Below, one piece after another: positions 34,919 through 42,821 of a stretch of DNA of 64,000 nucleotides. The position numbers were made by a program, and so were the translations under genes. The stretch is from positions 124,001 through 188,000 of the forward strand of contig NZ_JXDG01000003.1 of the NCBI RefSeq assembly GCF_000820515.1, written 5' to 3'. Position 1 is the first letter of the stretch; every line of letters starts with the position of its first letter. The stretch is from Pseudomonas batumici. GTDB taxonomy: Bacteria; Pseudomonadota; Gammaproteobacteria; Pseudomonadales; Pseudomonadaceae. The notes beneath the pieces are model-generated. The model saw only the letters and a program-made list of their open reading frames with translations, did no database searches and had not been told where the DNA came from.

Positions 34919-36306
34919 TGCCCCTGGCGCTGCCCATCGCCCTGTTGTCTGGCCTGGTCTTCGGCATCCTGGCCTGGCTGCTGCCGCCATTCAAGGTGGT
35001 GCTGGTGCTGGTCGCCATCGGCGGCGTGGTGACCATCGTCCGTCACCCGCTCTGGGGCTTGCTGCTGTTCAGCGTGCTCGCCACCTTCCTGCCCTATTCG
35101 ACGATACAGGTCGGCCTGCGCACCACGCTGTCCGAGGCCCTGATCCTGCTGGTCTGGGGCAGCGTGCTGGTGCAGAACCTGTTCAACAACCTGCCACACC
35201 AACCGCCGCTGCTGCGCACCGAGCGCTGGCTGGTGGCCTTGATGCTGTTCAGTGCCTTTCCGTTTATCGTCGGCCAGTTGACCGTCAACGCCACAGGCAA
35301 TGGAACGGTGAACTGGATACGCTGGCTGCTCAACCTGTCGGTTCTGTTCCTGGTACCGCGTCTGCTGGACCAGCAAAGGGCTCGCGAACAGGTGGTCAGC
35401 GGCCTGCTGCTCGGGACCCTGCTGCTGTTGCTGCTGTCGATCCCGGTGTTCCTCAAGAGCGGCTCCGCCACCGGCATGACCCCGATCCTCGCCGCACTCG
35501 GCTATGGTGACATCAACGTGCTGGGCGACAGCCTCTCGGCGCTGTCCAATCGCATGGGCTCGCCCTGGATGCATCCCAACGCCCTGGGCGGGGCCATGGC
35601 CCTGCTGCTGCCGCTGGCCTTCTGTTTCGGCCTGACCCGCCAAGGCTGGAAACGGACGCTGGGCCTGGCCGTGGCGGGGCTGGGTGTGGTCGGCCTGCTG
35701 CTCTCGGGCTCACGCGGGGCGCTGGTCAGCCTGACCATCGTCCTGCTCTGGATGGCGCGCAAACGCGTACCGTATGCCGGTCAACTGATCCTCGCCGGCC
35801 TGGTGTTCGGCAGCCTGCTGCTGATGTTCTACCCTCCGCTGCAGGATCGTCTGCTGACGCTCTTTTCCAGCAACGACGCCAGTACCCACGTCCGCTTCGA
35901 GGAGTACTCGCACTTCCCCGCTGCCGTGGCCATGTTCCCCTTCGGCATCGGCTTCAAGGTCGAGCCGCCCGTGCCAGGTACCGGTCTGTGGGGGATCTCC
36001 AACCTGTGGCTGAACTTCATCTACAAGCTCGGTGTGCCGGGCCTGCTACTGTTTATCGCGGTGGTCTGGAACTGGTGGCACGAAACCCGCTCCTCCCTGG
36101 CCGCGATCCAACTGAGCGAAGACAACGCGATCTGGCTCGGCAGCACCTGCGGCCTCATGGCGGCCTTGCTCAGCGGGCTCTTCGACCACTATTTCAGCTT
36201 TACCCAAGTGCTGATCGCCCTGTTCTGGCTGTTGCTCGGCCTGAACCTGCACGAAGCCCGGCGTCTCAAGCTCAAGGCCGCCCCCCTGCCAGGAGTCCGC
36301 CCATGA
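34918..36306 (+). CDS. pslJ: PslJ, O-antigen ligase-like polymerase
   Basis: A 462-residue integral membrane protein with about 12 hydrophobic helices and a Wzy_C/O-antigen ligase domain. The large periplasmic loop lies near residues 290-350 (DRLLTLFSSNDASTHVRFEEYSHFPAAVAMFPFGIGF). The conserved Arg-rich SGSRGALVSL segment precedes it. Proposed to polymerise or ligate Psl repeat units in the periplasm. The ATG overlaps the pslI TAA (TAATG), and its TGA overlaps the next ATG. Confidence 0.88.
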   Translation: MPLALPIALLSGLVFGILAWLLPPFKVVLVLVAIGGVVTIVRHPLWGLLLFSVLATFLPYSTIQVGLRTTLSEALILLVWGSVLVQNLFNNLPHQPPLLRTERWLVALMLFSAFPFIVGQLTVNATGNGTVNWIRWLLNLSVLFLVPRLLDQQRAREQVVSGLLLGTLLLLLLSIPVFLKSGSATGMTPILAALGYGDINVLGDSLSALSNRMGSPWMHPNALGGAMALLLPLAFCFGLTRQGWKRTLGLAVAGLGVVGLLLSGSRGALVSLTIVLLWMARKRVPYAGQLILAGLVFGSLLLMFYPPLQDRLLTLFSSNDASTHVRFEEYSHFPAAVAMFPFGIGFKVEPPVPGTGLWGISNLWLNFIYKLGVPGLLLFIAVVWNWWHETRSSLAAIQLSEDNAIWLGSTCGLMAALLSGLFDHYFSFTQVLIALFWLLLGLNLHEARRLKLKAAPLPGVRP

Positions 36307-37124
36307 AACACCGCTTGTTCCACTCGTTGAATCTGAGGCAGGCCCTGCCCGAATACGCTGAAAAAATGGGCGTCAGCCTGGAGGAGCTGGACAGCAGCTA
36401 CCAGTGGATGCTGGAAAACGACGTGTGTTTCGAACAGCCGCTCAAGGGCAATACGCTGTGTTTCATCAGCTACCTGAACATCGAGCCGCGGATCGAGCCG
36501 CCCCTGGCCCGGCGTTTCTATGCCTTGCTCGGCCGCGAGCTCAAGGGCGCACTGATCCCCCTGTACGGGATCAACTGGCCGACCCTGCGCGACCGGATGC
36601 TGCGCTGGTGGGAGTTGGCCTACAACATCCTGATCTGCAAGATTCCCAGCCATACCCTGAGGCTGCTCTGGCTGCGCGCGGGCGGGGCGAAGATCGGCAA
36701 GGGCTCGACGGTCTGGCGCAACACCGAGGTGCTGGGGGTGGACAGCTTGCGCATCGGTAACGACAGCACCGTCGGCTGGCATTGCCAGCTGGATGCCCGC
36801 GGCGGCCTGATCATCGGCGACCACGTGACCATCGCCTCCCACGTGCTGATCATTGCCGGCGGCCATGATGTCCAGGCGCCGGAGTTCTGGGCCATCGGCG
36901 GGCCGGTCTATATCCGCGACTACGCCTGGATCGCCAGCCGCGCCCTGCTCTCGTTCGGCGCGGACATCGGCGAAGGCGCCGTGGTCGGCGGCCAGTGCGT
37001 GGTCTCCAAGCCGATTCCGGCCTACGCCATCGTCGGCGGCCCGGACGCGGCGATCAAGGGCGAACGCTGTCGCGGCCTGAACTACAAGGTGGGCGGCAAA
37101 AGCCTGTTCACCTTGTTCCACTGA
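36303..37124 (+). CDS. Left-handed beta-helix O-acyltransferase in the psl operon
   Basis: A 273-residue hexapeptide-repeat transferase. An N-terminal ~110-residue extension of unknown role (MKHRLFHSLNLRQALPEYAEKMGVSLEEL..) precedes a LbetaH domain of WcaF/maltose-acetyltransferase type: GAKIGKGSTVWRNTEVLGVDSLRIGNDSTVGWHCQLD, catalytic His in IIAGGHDVQAPEFW, and IGEGAVVGGQCVVSKPIPAYAIVGGPDAAIKG. It likely acetylates a sugar on the lipid-linked or nucleotide form using acetyl-CoA in the cytoplasm. In P. aeruginosa psl the acyltransferase is the membrane protein PslL; this soluble enzyme occupies a comparable place here. Overlaps pslJ by four bases. Confidence 0.85.
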   Translation: MKHRLFHSLNLRQALPEYAEKMGVSLEELDSSYQWMLENDVCFEQPLKGNTLCFISYLNIEPRIEPPLARRFYALLGRELKGALIPLYGINWPTLRDRMLRWWELAYNILICKIPSHTLRLLWLRAGGAKIGKGSTVWRNTEVLGVDSLRIGNDSTVGWHCQLDARGGLIIGDHVTIASHVLIIAGGHDVQAPEFWAIGGPVYIRDYAWIASRALLSFGADIGEGAVVGGQCVVSKPIPAYAIVGGPDAAIKGERCRGLNYKVGGKSLFTLFH

Positions 37125-37133
37125 GCCGCGGGC

Positions 37134-38564
37134 ATGCCTGACACGAAACTGCTCGGCTCAACCCTGTGGCTGACCCTGGCGACCCTCACCGGCCTCGCCG
37201 CCGGATTCGCCCGGGAGTGGCTGCTGGTCGCCGCCTGGGGCGCCGGCGGGCGCAGCGACAGCTTCCTGGTGGCGCTGTTCCTGCCCGAAGCCTTGCGCAT
37301 GGCCCTGGCGGCCGGCCTGTTCAGCGCGGCGGCGCTGCCCCTCTACCAGCAACGCGCGCCGGCCGAACAGACCGCCTGGCTCGGGGCCCTGGCGCCCAGG
37401 CTGCTGCTCTGCGGCCTGCTGCTGGCCCTGTTGCTGAGCGTGGGTTCGCCGCTGTGGGTCCGGTTGATCGGACCGGGGCTCGACAGCCAGGGCCATGCAT
37501 GGGCCGGGGCCAGCCTGCACTGGCTGGCCTGGTGCGCCCCCGGGTTTATCCTGCATGCCTTGTTCTGCATCCCCCTGCAGGCCCGTTCCCGCTTTGTCCT
37601 GGCCGGGCTCGGCTCGCTGCTGTTCAACCTGCCGCCGGTGTTGTACCTGGCCCTCCTGCGCCAGGCCGCGACCCCGACCGGCCTCGCCAGCGCCTGCGTA
37701 CTGGGCAGCCTGCTGATGCCGGCCGTGCTGCTGCCGACCTTGTACCGCAGCGGCTGGAAACCCTGGCAAGGCGGCCACGCGCCCGGCGCCGTGAGTGAAC
37801 TGCTGCAGCGCATCGGCCCGCTGCTCAGCAGCAACCTGGCCAGTCAGGGCCTGGCCTTGCTGGAGCGCATGGTCGCGTCGTTGCTCGGCGAAGGCGCCGT
37901 CACCTGGATCAACCTGGCGCGCAAACTGATCAACCTGCCGCTGATCGCCCTGATGAGCCTGAATCAGGTGCTCCTCGGCCTGATGAGCGCCAGCCTGGGC
38001 AGCGAACGGCTGGCCTTGCTGCGCAAGGGCCTGGCCAGTGCCACCCTGCTGACCCTGCCCGCGGTCGCCGGGCTGATCGGCGCCGCCGGGGCGCTGGTCA
38101 GTCTGCTTTTGCCCCGCCAGGCGGCCGACGGCCCGCTGCCGGAACTGCTGGCCTGGTTCGCGGTGCCGCTGGCCTTCGGCGCCTGGAATGCCCTGCTCGC
38201 CCGCTACGCCTACGCCGCCGGGGACACCCGCCTGCCCCTCACCTGCGAACTGACCGGCAACCTGCTCAATGCCCTGCTTCTGGCCATGCTACCGTATCTC
38301 CTCGGGCTGATCGGCATCGCCCTGGCCGCCATCTGCGGGGTGATGCTCACCGGCCTGCTGCTGATACGCCGCCAACAGTTGCTCACCCAGGTGCCGTGGC
38401 GCAGCCATGCCGTGCTAGGGTTGACGGTCATGCTCGTGGCGGCGCTGGGCCTGCACCCCCTGCATGGCATCTGGCTGCAACTGGGTCTGAGCAGCCTGTG
38501 CAGCCTGATCCTGCTGATTGCCCTGGCCGCGTGGCTGCGCCCCTGGCGCTCCGTGCCCGACTGA
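37134..38564 (+). CDS. pslK: PslK, MurJ/Wzx-like lipid-linked oligosaccharide flippase
   Basis: A 476-residue membrane protein of the MOP superfamily with about 13-14 helices. It shows the MviN-type features REWLLVAAWGAGGRSDSFLVALFLPEALR near the N-terminus and GEGAVTWINLARKLINLPLIALMSLNQVLL in the middle. It is expected to move the Psl repeat unit across the inner membrane. It starts nine bases after the acyltransferase gene. Family and length match PslK. Confidence 0.9.
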   Translation: MPDTKLLGSTLWLTLATLTGLAAGFAREWLLVAAWGAGGRSDSFLVALFLPEALRMALAAGLFSAAALPLYQQRAPAEQTAWLGALAPRLLLCGLLLALLLSVGSPLWVRLIGPGLDSQGHAWAGASLHWLAWCAPGFILHALFCIPLQARSRFVLAGLGSLLFNLPPVLYLALLRQAATPTGLASACVLGSLLMPAVLLPTLYRSGWKPWQGGHAPGAVSELLQRIGPLLSSNLASQGLALLERMVASLLGEGAVTWINLARKLINLPLIALMSLNQVLLGLMSASLGSERLALLRKGLASATLLTLPAVAGLIGAAGALVSLLLPRQAADGPLPELLAWFAVPLAFGAWNALLARYAYAAGDTRLPLTCELTGNLLNALLLAMLPYLLGLIGIALAAICGVMLTGLLLIRRQQLLTQVPWRSHAVLGLTVMLVAALGLHPLHGIWLQLGLSSLCSLILLIALAAWLRPWRSVPD

Positions 38565-38580
38565 ACCTGGAGACTGAACG

Positions 38581-39507
38581 ATGTCGACCCCACAAGTGGC
38601 CCTGGTGATTCCGACCTACAACGGACGCCGCGACCTGGAACGCCTGCTCGACTCCCTGCCGACCCAGACGGCCACCTTCGACACCCTGGTCGTCGACTCC
38701 AACTCCAGCGACGGCACCTATGAGCTGGCCTGCTCGCGCGGCCTCCAGGTGCAACGTATCGACAGCAAGGATTTCAACCACGGCGGCACCCGCCAATGGA
38801 TGGTCGAGCACTACCCCGACTACGCGCTCTACGTGTTCATGACCCAGGATGCCTACCTGGACGATCCCGAAGGCATTGCCAACCTCGTTCGGCCCTTTGC
38901 CGACGAGTGTGTCGGCGCCGTCTGCGGTCGACAGCTGGCGCACCCGGATGCCACGCCCCTGGCCGAGCACGCCCGACTGTTCAACTACCCGCCGACCTCC
39001 CTCATCAAGAGCCTGGTCGACGCACCCCGGCTGGGCCTCAAGACCGCCTTCATTTCCAACTCATTTTCCGCCTATCGTCGCCAAGCCCTGATGGAGGTCG
39101 GCGGCTTCCCCCCGCATGTCATCCTGTCGGAAGACATGTATGTCGCGGCGAAAATGCTCCAGGCCGGGTGGAAGGTCGCCTACGAAGGCAGCGCAAGTTG
39201 TCGACATTCCCATAACTACAGCCTCGGTGAAGAGTTCCGACGCTACTTCGATATAGGTATCTTCCACGCCCGCGAGCCCTGGATTCGCCAGCAGTTCGGC
39301 GGGGCCGGCGGCGAGGGCCGGCGCTACATGATCTCCGAGCTGAAGTTCCTCGGCCCCGCCCGCTGCCTGGCCTGGCCCGGGGCACTATGGCGCAACGCGG
39401 TGAAACTGCTCGCCTACAAACTGGGCCAGCAAGAACGGTACCTGCCCAGGCCACTGAAAAAAACACTGAGCATGCACAAAGCCTACTGGGATAACCCGCC
39501 TACCTGA
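38581..39507 (+). CDS. GT2 glycosyltransferase, PslC-like / RfbF-type rhamnosyltransferase
   Basis: A 308-residue GT-A enzyme: VALVIPTYNGRRDLERLLDSL, the FDTLVVDSNSSDGT segment, MTQDAYLDD (DxD-like) and LSEDMYVAAKMLQAGWKVAYEG. The segment KDFNHGGTRQW is characteristic of RfbF-type dTDP-rhamnosyltransferases, and Psl contains rhamnose. P. aeruginosa pslC encodes a GT2 enzyme of nearly this length and is missing from its usual slot between B and D here, so this is probably the relocated pslC function. Last gene of the operon, 16 bases after pslK. Confidence 0.85.
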   Translation: MSTPQVALVIPTYNGRRDLERLLDSLPTQTATFDTLVVDSNSSDGTYELACSRGLQVQRIDSKDFNHGGTRQWMVEHYPDYALYVFMTQDAYLDDPEGIANLVRPFADECVGAVCGRQLAHPDATPLAEHARLFNYPPTSLIKSLVDAPRLGLKTAFISNSFSAYRRQALMEVGGFPPHVILSEDMYVAAKMLQAGWKVAYEGSASCRHSHNYSLGEEFRRYFDIGIFHAREPWIRQQFGGAGGEGRRYMISELKFLGPARCLAWPGALWRNAVKLLAYKLGQQERYLPRPLKKTLSMHKAYWDNPPT

Positions 39508-39797
39508 CTTGGCAGAGACCTCAAACTTTGAGGACTTTTCCGATAATCATCAGAGAACAGCCTTAATTGACCCAAAAGCAAAATAAGGCGAACTTCTTGG
39601 AGCTCTTTTTATCGAGCCAATAACACTCTGGATCTGAACCCTCGAGGAAGCATATTTACATGGAAGTCGAGCTACAGCACTGCGCGACACCTCGCCTGAA
39701 CGCTTCGGCCCACGAGCCGGACCGTCAAGACGCGAAACCGCAATTCCCGCCCCGCCATGACAAGGCCAAAACGACCCGTACCTCTGGAGGCGATGCT
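39508..39797. other. Downstream flank of the psl operon
   Basis: A 290-base gene-free stretch. A short perfect hairpin CCTCAAACTTTGAGG (39519-39533) followed by ACTTTT may be a weak terminator for the operon. The open frame before 39798 lacks a ribosome site. Confidence 0.4.
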
Positions 39798-39992
39798 ATG
39801 GAACCCCGAATCACAGAGCTGGAAACCCGCTTCGAATACATCCACCGCGACCTGAACGAGGTGCGCAACGATGTCAAATCCATCAAGAACCGACTGACCT
39901 ACGTGGCCGGTGCGGCAGCGGTGATCGGCGCACCGCTGGCCTGGATCGCCAACAATCGCATGGACCAGATCCTGCTGTTGCTGACCTCCTAG
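39798..39992 (+). CDS. 64-aa coiled-coil / single-pass membrane protein
   Basis: A 64-residue protein (MEPRITELETRFEYIHRDLNEVRNDVKSIKNRL...) with an N-terminal coiled coil (residues 5-33) followed by one membrane segment (YVAGAAAVIGAPLAWIA). This architecture is shared with short hemolysin-XhlA-like and related small proteins found on bacterial chromosomes. GGAGG lies seven bases upstream of the ATG at 39798, which decides this start over the ATG at 39660. Its stop codon borders the MITE-like element. Function unknown. Confidence 0.7.
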   Translation: MEPRITELETRFEYIHRDLNEVRNDVKSIKNRLTYVAGAAAVIGAPLAWIANNRMDQILLLLTS

Positions 39993-40200
39993 GGTCTGTA
40001 CGAAAACTCGCCGAGCGGCGATCAGGCAAGGCAAAAACAGGCGAGGAACGGCCGGGGTCGCGTCCGACTGTAGGGGCCTACATGAGCATTACTCGCTTCG
40101 CTCGCCCTTCGGGCCGTCCTTCGGACGTTCTCACTTCGTTCGTCCGAGCCTGTTTTTAACGCAGCATGATCGTCGCGCAGGCAGTTTTCGTACAGAGCCT
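39991..40200. mobile_element. MITE-like element with ~50-bp terminal inverted repeats
   Basis: The ends are inverted: TCTGTACGAAAACT at 39995-40008 and its exact complement at 40183-40196. Imperfect symmetry extends inward about 50 bases (GCGGCGATCAGGC.. against GCGACGATCATGC.., then AAAAACAGGC at both inner ends). CCTA occurs at 39988-39991 and 40198-40201 and could be a four-base target duplication. No transposase gene fits inside. It lies between the 64-aa gene and rluB. The exact ends and parental IS are uncertain. Confidence 0.6.
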
Positions 40201-40319
40201 AAGGTGCATAATGCCCAACATCCGCGTATTATTCGCGCCCCCGCGGCGATCCCTTCGCCCAGGCAACAGATTCAATTTCTTCAGGCCAGGCCTGAATCGA
40301 CACACCGGGAGGTGCCCAG

Positions 40320-41525
40320 ATGAGTGACAGCAACCAGAAAGACGACCAGGAAATCGGCCCAGCAGGCGAAAAGCTGCAGAAGGTCCTCGCCCGTATCGGC
40401 GTCGGCTCGCGCCGCGACGTGGAAGGCTGGATCAGCAAAGGCCGGATCAAGGTCAACGGCAAAGACGCCACCCTCGGCCAGCGCGTCGACATGCATGACG
40501 CCATCACCATCGATGGCAAGGTGATCAAGCGCGAAGAGGCGTCCGAATCGGTTCGCCGCGTGATCATGTACAACAAGCCCGACGGCGAGATCTGCACCCG
40601 TGACGACCCGGAAGGCCGTCCGACCGTGTTCGACAAGCTGCCGCGTCCGAAGGAAGGCCGCTGGATCAATATCGGTCGCCTGGACATCAACACCACCGGT
40701 CTGCTGATGTTCACCACCGACGGTGAGCTGGCCAACCGGCTGATGCACCCGTCCTACGAAATGGACCGCGAGTACGCGGTGCGTGTACGCGGTGAGGTGG
40801 ACGAAGAGATGATTGCCCGGCTCAAGGCCGGCGTGATGCTCGAAGACGGCCCGGCGAAGTTCACCGATATCCAGGAAGCGCCCGGTGGTGAAGGTTTCAA
40901 CCACTGGTACCACTGCGTGGTGATGGAGGGTCGCAACCGCGAAGTGCGTCGCTTGTGGGAATCCCAGGGGCTGGTGGTCAGCCGTCTGAAGCGGGTGCGT
41001 TTCGGTCCGGTGTTCCTCAACTCCGACCTGCCGATGGGCCGCTGGCGTGAAATGACCCAGTACGAGGTCGATGTCCTCAGTGCCGAGGTCGGCCTGACGC
41101 CGGTGGCGATGCCGCAGCTCAATGCCAAGAGCAAGGACAAGCTGGAGCGTATGCAGCGCAAGTCCTCCCGTCCGGTAGGCAAGAGCGAGCGCGTGCGGAC
41201 CCTGCGTCCGGCCAATGGTGCGCCGGCCGAGCGCAGTGAGCGCGAGCCGCGGATCGAAGGCGAGCGTCCGGCCCGCAAGCCGGCACCGCGCCAGGATGGC
41301 GAACGCGCACCGCGTGCTCCGCGTCCGGCGGCCGGTCGTGGTGAGTCGGGGCGTGGTACGCCAGTGGCGGAGCGTCCGGCGGACAGCAAGCGCCCGGCCA
41401 AGCCGGCGCCCAAGTCCAAGCGTCCAAGCCTGGTGCTGGACAAGGACGCGCCGTCGGGCAAGCGCCGCGGCGCACCGGCCGGCTCGGGCCAGCGTCCGGG
41501 GTTTGGGCGTCGTAAGCCTGAGTGA
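40320..41525 (+). CDS. rluB: 23S rRNA pseudouridine(2605) synthase RluB
   Basis: A 401-residue enzyme. The N-terminal S4 RNA-binding domain (KLQKVLARIGVGSRRDVEGWISKGRIKVNG) is followed by the pseudouridine synthase domain with catalytic Asp in IGRLDINTTGLLMFTTDGELANRLMHP and the RNREVRRLW motif. The C-terminal ~130 residues are a disordered Arg/Pro/Lys-rich tail typical of Pseudomonas RluB, likely aiding RNA binding. It modifies the peptidyl-transferase region of 23S rRNA. A REPIN follows the stop. Confidence 0.95.
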   Translation: MSDSNQKDDQEIGPAGEKLQKVLARIGVGSRRDVEGWISKGRIKVNGKDATLGQRVDMHDAITIDGKVIKREEASESVRRVIMYNKPDGEICTRDDPEGRPTVFDKLPRPKEGRWINIGRLDINTTGLLMFTTDGELANRLMHPSYEMDREYAVRVRGEVDEEMIARLKAGVMLEDGPAKFTDIQEAPGGEGFNHWYHCVVMEGRNREVRRLWESQGLVVSRLKRVRFGPVFLNSDLPMGRWREMTQYEVDVLSAEVGLTPVAMPQLNAKSKDKLERMQRKSSRPVGKSERVRTLRPANGAPAERSEREPRIEGERPARKPAPRQDGERAPRAPRPAAGRGESGRGTPVAERPADSKRPAKPAPKSKRPSLVLDKDAPSGKRRGAPAGSGQRPGFGRRKPE

Positions 41526-41550
41526 ACGCAGGCTCTGAAGCGCCGCTAAA

Positions 41551-41637
41551 CCTGTAGGAGCCGGCTTGCCGGCGATGGCGTCCGAACGATCGATGCAAGA
41601 CGTTCGGGCCTCATCGCCAGCAAGCCGGCTCCTACAA
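41551..41637. repeat. REPIN (inverted REP pair)
   Basis: REP arms at 41551-41577 and 41612-41637 in inverted orientation, same core as at 18998. One arm has a single change (GCCAGCAAG for GCCGGCAAG). It lies between convergent rluB and the M29-like peptidase gene. Confidence 0.9.
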
Positions 41638-41658
41638 ATAGTGTTCTGTTCACCACCG

Positions 41659-42624
41659 TCAAAACACAAACTGTCCGTCAAACACCGGCTTGTCATCCAG
41701 CGCCAGCACCCCGCCGGCAAAGATCAGGTCCAGGTGATGGCTGCCCTTGGCGCCGCCGCCCAGCCCCAGATGCAGGCCGCAATGGCGTTCCTCGAACCCC
41801 GAGTTGCGTGCATACAGCGCCTTGACCCCCTCATTCGTGCCGATACCCAGCTCCTCGACCCGCCGGTTCGACGGATTGGCATTCAGGTATTTGTTGAAGT
41901 CCGCCTCCAGTCCTGGCACTTCGGTGGCAATCCGGCTGATGGTGGAATCCTCGATCCACAGCTCCAGCGGCGACGCCAGCACCCCGTACTTGCGGGCGAA
42001 GGGAATGGTGCCGAGAAAGGTCCCGACAAACTTCACGCAACCATTGATGGCGTCGCTGTGGGTGGCGATTTCGCCAGGGGCCAGGTCGTGGTTGCCCACG
42101 CCATTGATGTTGGTCCACTTGCGGATGCTGCTCAGCGGTGCCTGCAGGTGCGAGCCGTGGCTGTCCCTGAAGCTCAAGGTGGTGGCCTGGGACATCCGGC
42201 GGATCAGGCGGTCGTTGAGGTCGGCGATGCGCTGCGGGCTGACACTGAAGGTGTCGTAGAAGTAGTCGCCGTAATCCTTGAACAACAGCGATTTGCGCCA
42301 ATGCTCGGCCATCACGTCATGCAGCGCATGAAGGAATTCGGGCCCCTGTGGGCGAGGCGGGGAGAGCATCGAGGAATCGTAGAAGAAGATATACAGGTCG
42401 CTGTCGCCAATGGCCTCGATCAGGCGCTGGGCGGGCTCGAGGTCCAGGCGCAGGGCGTTGAAGTCGAACTGTCGACGCTGGGCGTCCTGCTCGATGATGG
42501 CCGCGGCGATCTCGCTGTAGTCCGGGGTATGGCCCAGCAGGACCTTCGGTTGGTCGAGCCCTTCCAGGGCCGGATGCCGGGCGAGGTAGTAGAGAAAATG
42601 TTCGAGGGCGCGGGTCTTGTCCAT
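41659..42624 (-). CDS. M29-like metallopeptidase, partner of a 45-aa peptide
   Basis: A 321-residue protein resembling the C-terminal catalytic half of M29 (aminopeptidase T/S, 'leucyl aminopeptidase') enzymes. Candidate metal ligands in family order are E185 (APGEIATHSDAINGCVKF), E257/E258 (RRVEELGIGTNEGV), H281/H285 (EERHCGLHLGLGGG) and H297-x-D299 (GSHHLDLIF). The N-terminal 170 residues are less typical. No signal peptide. It is downstream of a 45-residue peptide gene, separated by 59 bases that hold a terminator-like hairpin. This arrangement suggests it trims or otherwise matures that peptide. The family assignment is by motif reading; the role is inferred. Confidence 0.75.
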   Translation of the reverse strand: MDKTRALEHFLYYLARHPALEGLDQPKVLLGHTPDYSEIAAAIIEQDAQRRQFDFNALRLDLEPAQRLIEAIGDSDLYIFFYDSSMLSPPRPQGPEFLHALHDVMAEHWRKSLLFKDYGDYFYDTFSVSPQRIADLNDRLIRRMSQATTLSFRDSHGSHLQAPLSSIRKWTNINGVGNHDLAPGEIATHSDAINGCVKFVGTFLGTIPFARKYGVLASPLELWIEDSTISRIATEVPGLEADFNKYLNANPSNRRVEELGIGTNEGVKALYARNSGFEERHCGLHLGLGGGAKGSHHLDLIFAGGVLALDDKPVFDGQFVF

Positions 42625-42644
42625 GACGTCGTTCCTGAAGCGGC

Positions 42645-42676
42645 AAAAGGGTGGGGGCGGCAAGCCGCACCCACCC
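42645..42676 (-). terminator. Terminator-like hairpin between peptide and peptidase genes
   Basis: Stem 42649-42661 pairs with 42664-42676 (13 positions, one mismatch) around an AA loop and is followed on the minus strand by TTTT (complement of 42645-42648). Placed between the peptide gene and the peptidase gene, it would reduce read-through, giving more peptide than enzyme. Confidence 0.7.
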
Positions 42677-42683
42677 GAAGGCC

Positions 42684-42821
42684 TTAGAAAGGCCACATCG
42701 CGGTGCCAAATGGCACGACAGCATCGGCTTGCATCATTTCCACGGCCGCTTCGTGGGTCGGGGCTTCGAACCAATCGTCCAGTTGCAGTTCAGTGCTTAC
42801 GTCCTGATCCGAGACTTGCAT
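42684..42821 (-). CDS. 45-aa peptide, candidate RiPP precursor
   Basis: The gene encodes 45 residues: an acidic N-terminal part (MQVSDQDVSTELQLDDWFEA, net negative, leader-like), a helix-prone middle (PTHEAAVEMMQADAVV) and an aromatic, hydrophobic tail ending PFGTAMWPF. AAGGAG lies seven bases before the ATG, which selects this start; the frame is open upstream without a ribosome site. It has no Cys, so classical lanthipeptide or sactipeptide rings are excluded. No precursor family comes to mind. The downstream metallopeptidase and the intervening hairpin are the arrangement seen for precursor peptides. Confidence 0.65.
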   Translation of the reverse strand: MQVSDQDVSTELQLDDWFEAPTHEAAVEMMQADAVVPFGTAMWPF

